64,000 nt of DNA from CALAMC01 sp964459465 (GTDB taxonomy: Bacteria; Zixibacteria; MSB-5A5; GN15; PGXB01): the NCBI GenBank assembly GCA_964459465.1, contig CAYWLR010000001.1:341284-405283 (forward strand). The letters are read 5' to 3'. Shown one piece after another: positions 61,356 through 64,000 of this stretch. The translations under genes and the position numbers were made by a program. How positions within the stretch are numbered: the first letter of the stretch is position 1; every line of letters begins with the position of its first letter. The notes below the pieces were generated by a model. That model saw nothing but the letters and a program-made list of their open reading frames with translations, ran no database searches and was not told the origin of the DNA.

Positions 61356-62623
61356 CCGTGAAAAAAATCAAATACGACATAGCCGATATCAAACTGGCCG
61401 GCAAAGGACGGCTTCGTATCGAGTGGGCCGACAACAATATGCCGGTGCTGACCATGATTCGCCAGCGATTCGCCAAAGAAAAACCGCTTTCGGGATACAA
61501 TCTGGTCTGTTGCCTGCACGTAACCACCGAAACCGCCAACCTGATGCGCACCCTCAAGGCCGGTGGCGCCGGTGTGGCTCTGTGCGCCTCCAATCCGCTG
61601 TCCACGCAGGACGACGTCGCCGCGTCGCTGGTTAAGGATTTTGGCATCCCGGTTTTTGCCATCAACGCTGAAAACCGCACCGTGTACTATAAACATATCA
61701 ATCAGATCCTGGATGCCAAGCCGCATATCACCATGGATGACGGCGCCGACCTTGTCAATACCCTGCATACCGAGCGCCGGGAACTTCTGCCCGGCATTAT
61801 CGGCGGCACCGAGGAAACCACGACCGGCGTCATACGCCTCAAAGCCATGGCCCAAGATAAAGCCCTGCAATATCCCATCATTGCCGTCAACGATTCCAAG
61901 ACCAAGCACTTTTTCGATAACCGCTATGGCACCGGCCAGTCCACTATCGACGGGATTCTTCGTGCCACCAACTATCTTATCGCCGGGGCGACCGTGGTTG
62001 TCGCCGGGTATGGCTGGTGCGGACGCGGGTTTGCCACCCGGGCGCGGGGAATGGGCGCGCACGTCATCATCACCGAGGTCGATCCGGTCAAAGCCATCGA
62101 GGCCACCATGGACGGTTTCGAGGTCATGCCGATGGCCAAAGCGACGCCTATCGGGGATATCTTTGTCACTCTGACCGGCGATATCAATGTCATTCGCAAA
62201 GAACATTTCATTAAGATGAAAGACGGCGCCATCGTCTGCAACTCCGGACATTTCGACGTCGAAATCGACCTCAAGACACTGGCGAAGATGGCCAAAAAAC
62301 GCCGCATCGTCCGTCCGTTCGTCGAAGAATTCACCATTGCCGGCGATAAAAAGATAAACGTGCTGGGCGAGGGAAGACTCATCAATCTCGCCGCCGCCGA
62401 GGGACATCCGGCGATGGTGATGGATATGTCCTTTGCCAATCAGGCGCTGGCCGCGGAGTACATGATCAAAAACGCATCGAAGCTCAAAAAGCAGGTGTAT
62501 GTCGTCCCGCAGAAAATCGACGACCATATCGCGGCGCTGAAACTCAAATCGATGGGCAAAAAAATCGACACCCTGACCCCGGAGCAGAAGAAGTACTTAT
62601 CCTCGTGGGAGTTGGGGACGTAG
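61352..62623 (+). CDS. ahcY: Adenosylhomocysteinase
   Basis: 423 residues, length typical of the type without the plant/bacterial insertion. Motifs: LHVTTETANLMRTLKAGGAG, CASNPLSTQDDVAA, NDSKTKHFFDNRYGTGQST, and the NAD-binding GYGWCGRGFATRARGMGA, with CNSGHFDVEIDL following. It hydrolyses SAH to homocysteine and adenosine, in operon with metK. The ATG lies inside the metK end (ATGA overlap). Confidence 0.97.
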   Translation: MTVKKIKYDIADIKLAGKGRLRIEWADNNMPVLTMIRQRFAKEKPLSGYNLVCCLHVTTETANLMRTLKAGGAGVALCASNPLSTQDDVAASLVKDFGIPVFAINAENRTVYYKHINQILDAKPHITMDDGADLVNTLHTERRELLPGIIGGTEETTTGVIRLKAMAQDKALQYPIIAVNDSKTKHFFDNRYGTGQSTIDGILRATNYLIAGATVVVAGYGWCGRGFATRARGMGAHVIITEVDPVKAIEATMDGFEVMPMAKATPIGDIFVTLTGDINVIRKEHFIKMKDGAIVCNSGHFDVEIDLKTLAKMAKKRRIVRPFVEEFTIAGDKKINVLGEGRLINLAAAEGHPAMVMDMSFANQALAAEYMIKNASKLKKQVYVVPQKIDDHIAALKLKSMGKKIDTLTPEQKKYLSSWELGT

Positions 62624-62668
62624 CCGGGGTGGCCCACCCTTAAGGGCTTGTTGAAAAAGTCTGTTCTG

Positions 62669-62706
62669 GCAGGTCTTGCGTCCCGATAAATCGGGACGTG
62701 TGACCT
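62669..62706. repeat. Large imperfect palindrome after ahcY
   Basis: CAGGTC...CGTCCCGAT-AA-ATCGGGACG...GACCTG: an inner 9-bp stem and an outer 6-bp stem. No T-run follows, so it may be a repeat rather than a terminator. TTGAAAAAGT in front of it recurs at 63310. Confidence 0.7.
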
Positions 62707-62822
62707 GACAGCCTTGTAAGTAATTGGAAATAAAGAGCCCGTCAGGTGACAATCCCGGCTAGGTCGGAATCAACACCTGACGGAACAAAAGGGAGCTCCT
62801 GACATATTCTCTTCAACGGTAA

Positions 62823-63176
62823 TTACATATTCCCCATCATCGATAACATCGCCCCGCCCGTTACAATAAAGGCAATAATGACGAACGCAATCATGATGAG
62901 CATCAGAACGCCGTTAATCATAAAGAATAATTTCAGTTTGGACAGGGCCGTCAGCATATGCGGCTTACTGCCGGTCATCTGTGCGCCTTCGACCGCTCCG
63001 GCGGCCTGAAACAACAGCACGCCCAGCCAGATCGGAAGCCAGCAGATTATAATACCGACAATGGTCAAAGCCGTAATAATGCCCTGAATGATCATGGCCA
63101 CGCCCAGAACTTTCAACCAGGTCTTGGACTGAAATAACGGCAGGCTCAATTCCTTGATAAGAGCTTGTTCTTCCAT
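62823..63176 (-). CDS. Small membrane protein, DUF5362-like
   Basis: 117 residues with three hydrophobic segments (~24-45, 45-60 and 85-112), a short N-terminal soluble part SLPLFQSKTWLKVLG, and a polar loop GAVEGAQMTGSKPHML. The layout matches the DUF5362 type of small membrane proteins, of unknown function. A CGGGGAG site precedes the ATG. Flanked by repeats on both sides. Confidence 0.75.
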   Translation of the reverse strand: MEEQALIKELSLPLFQSKTWLKVLGVAMIIQGIITALTIVGIIICWLPIWLGVLLFQAAGAVEGAQMTGSKPHMLTALSKLKLFFMINGVLMLIMIAFVIIAFIVTGGAMLSMMGNM

Positions 63177-63305
63177 AACGACACTCCCCGTGACGGTTTA
63201 AAGTGACTTTTTCGGGATCGATTTTACCGAATGTAGGTCTTCTTTTAACACGTTGTCAAATAAAAAATTGGGGGCATTTCTTATCCTGTCATCCTCGCGT
63301 AAGGA

Positions 63306-63450
63306 CCTGTTGAAAAAGTATGGTGCAAGAAGTAGGTCAGTTCCGAGTGGAGCGAAGCGTAAAGAGAAATCCGACAACAAGATGTCGGCTTTCTCTCCTG
63401 ACTTCGTCAGGATTCGTAAGCCGACCTTGTTTTTCAGCAGGCCCTTCAGG
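63306..63450. repeat. Composite inverted repeat
   Basis: CCTGTTGAAAAAGT at the left and TTTTTCAGCAGGCCC at the right are inverted copies. Between them lie family B-like arms (AGGTCAGTTCCGAGTGGAGC ... ATCCGAC) and a CTCCTGACTTCGTCAGGA hairpin. Confidence 0.65.
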
Positions 63451-63549
63451 GTGGGAAAATTAAAAACCATTTCGCCCATAATCAATAGTACATACTAATC
63501 AATCGTGCCACATTCATAGTCAATTGTTCCGACGCGGCATAAGCCATTC

Positions 63550-63605
63550 TAGGTCAAGCCGACTTGCCGAAGGCCCAGAGCGAAGCGATGGGCGGCTTGA
63601 CATCT
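63550..63605 (+). repeat. Dispersed palindromic repeat, family D
   Basis: TAGGTCAAGCCGACTTGCCG ... GGGCGGCTTGACATC. Differences from the 48997 copy fall on both arms so pairing is kept. Confidence 0.82.
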
Positions 63606-63613
63606 TCCTGGCT

Positions 63614-63645
63614 GGCGGCGGGTTTGAGAACCCGCCAATCACAAC
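63614..63645 (-). repeat. Dispersed palindromic repeat, family A
   Basis: Minus-strand copy; reads GTTGTGATTGGCGGGTTCTC then AAACCCGCCGCC. Confidence 0.82.
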
Positions 63646-64000
63646 GCGGGGCCGGTATTGTCGGCACCACCAACTCAATGTTATTTCCGCACCTCCCCCT
63701 TTAATATGATGTCTGTAATTTTGACTAAAACGCCCCACATTCTGATTTCATACTCCAAACCGGGGCAACTGCCTCTGTTAAAACAGGTTACCAGCCAAAT
63801 CACCAAAAAAATTAAAAAAATTTCGGGAACGAACCCAATTTACTGTAACCGGAATAATTACAATGCCTTATACGGAATCCGGGATGCGCACATTCCAATA
63901 TAAACAAGCCATTATAAGCGCTTTCATGGCGGCCTTCATCAAGAGAAGATGTCGGGTTTCTCGTTACGCTTCACTCCACTCGGAAGCCGACCTTGTATCT

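Larger units (their letters stand above)
63177..64000. other. Repeat-rich end of window without supported genes
   Basis: Holds a long inverted structure of families B and E (63306-63450), family D (63550-63605), family A (63614-63645) and a partial family B (63950-64000). A 65-codon frame at 63706-63903 has no ribosome site or recognised motif and is not called. Confidence 0.65.

Noticed and set aside
63706..63903. 65-codon gene near the window end
   Set aside because: No ribosome site, no recognisable motif, and it lies in a repeat-rich region.

Overview
The window is a gene-dense bacterial chromosome segment of moderate GC content, with one 10-base assembly gap (38514-38523). Gene content points to a Gram-negative, non-proteobacterial lineage of the FCB type. 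It has an OmpA-family envelope protein, an LpxH-like lipid A enzyme, HPr with the Ser46 regulatory site, an FG-GAP protein with a FlgD/T9SS-like C-terminal domain, a PEP-CTERM protein and a TPR-GAF-sigma54 activator. A candidate phylum such as Zixibacteria is my best guess; this is inference, since no rRNA is present. No tRNA, rRNA or CRISPR was found.

Layout. 1-6.3 kb (+): 3' end of mutS2, dnaG, recN, then an overlapping ECF sigma / anti-sigma / YbjQ operon closed by a terminator. 6.4-16.6 kb: LtaS-like phosphotransferase, DinB, histidine ammonia-lyase, TauE/SafE permease, CoA-binding protein, PEP-CTERM protein, two divergent EamA transporters and an OmpA protein. 16.7-19.2 kb: a peroxiredoxin whose peroxidatic Cys codon is UGA followed by a good bacterial SECIS hairpin (selenoprotein), an Mrr-like nuclease and a decayed lipoprotein gene. 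19.6-27.4 kb (+): a nuclease-like orphan, DUF362-ferredoxin, a small secreted protein next to a large TPR-GAF-sigma54 activator, a Lys-rich micropeptide, a HIT protein, and a fusion of two helix-turn-helix units to an aconitase fold that lacks every Fe-S cysteine.

27.4-36.7 kb (-) is a housekeeping block: obg, dprA, HPr, EI, bifunctional PGI/PMI, panD, a GlmU-type uridylyltransferase, LytR_C protein, rsfS and rho. 36.8-38.0 kb is an intact IS3-family element inserted into a dispersed repeat, followed by the assembly gap and an AT-rich, damaged restriction-modification pair (38.6-40.5 kb). 41.1-48.8 kb (-) is the tilS-hpt-ftsH-folE-folP-cdaA run ending in a beta-CASP hydrolase. 49.2-59.1 kb holds the FG-GAP protein, purL, an aldo/keto reductase, an LpxH-like phosphatase, panC interrupted by an in-frame stop, and a four-gene membrane cluster of unknown function. 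59.2-63.2 kb: a sugar-phosphate nucleotidylyltransferase, metK-ahcY and a small membrane protein; the end is filled with dispersed palindromic repeats.

The most notable items are the Sec-peroxiredoxin, the HTH-aconitase fusion without cluster ligands, the four-gene membrane cluster, and a recurring promoter layout in which a -10 hexamer lies 6-9 nt before the start codon, suggesting frequent leaderless mRNAs.
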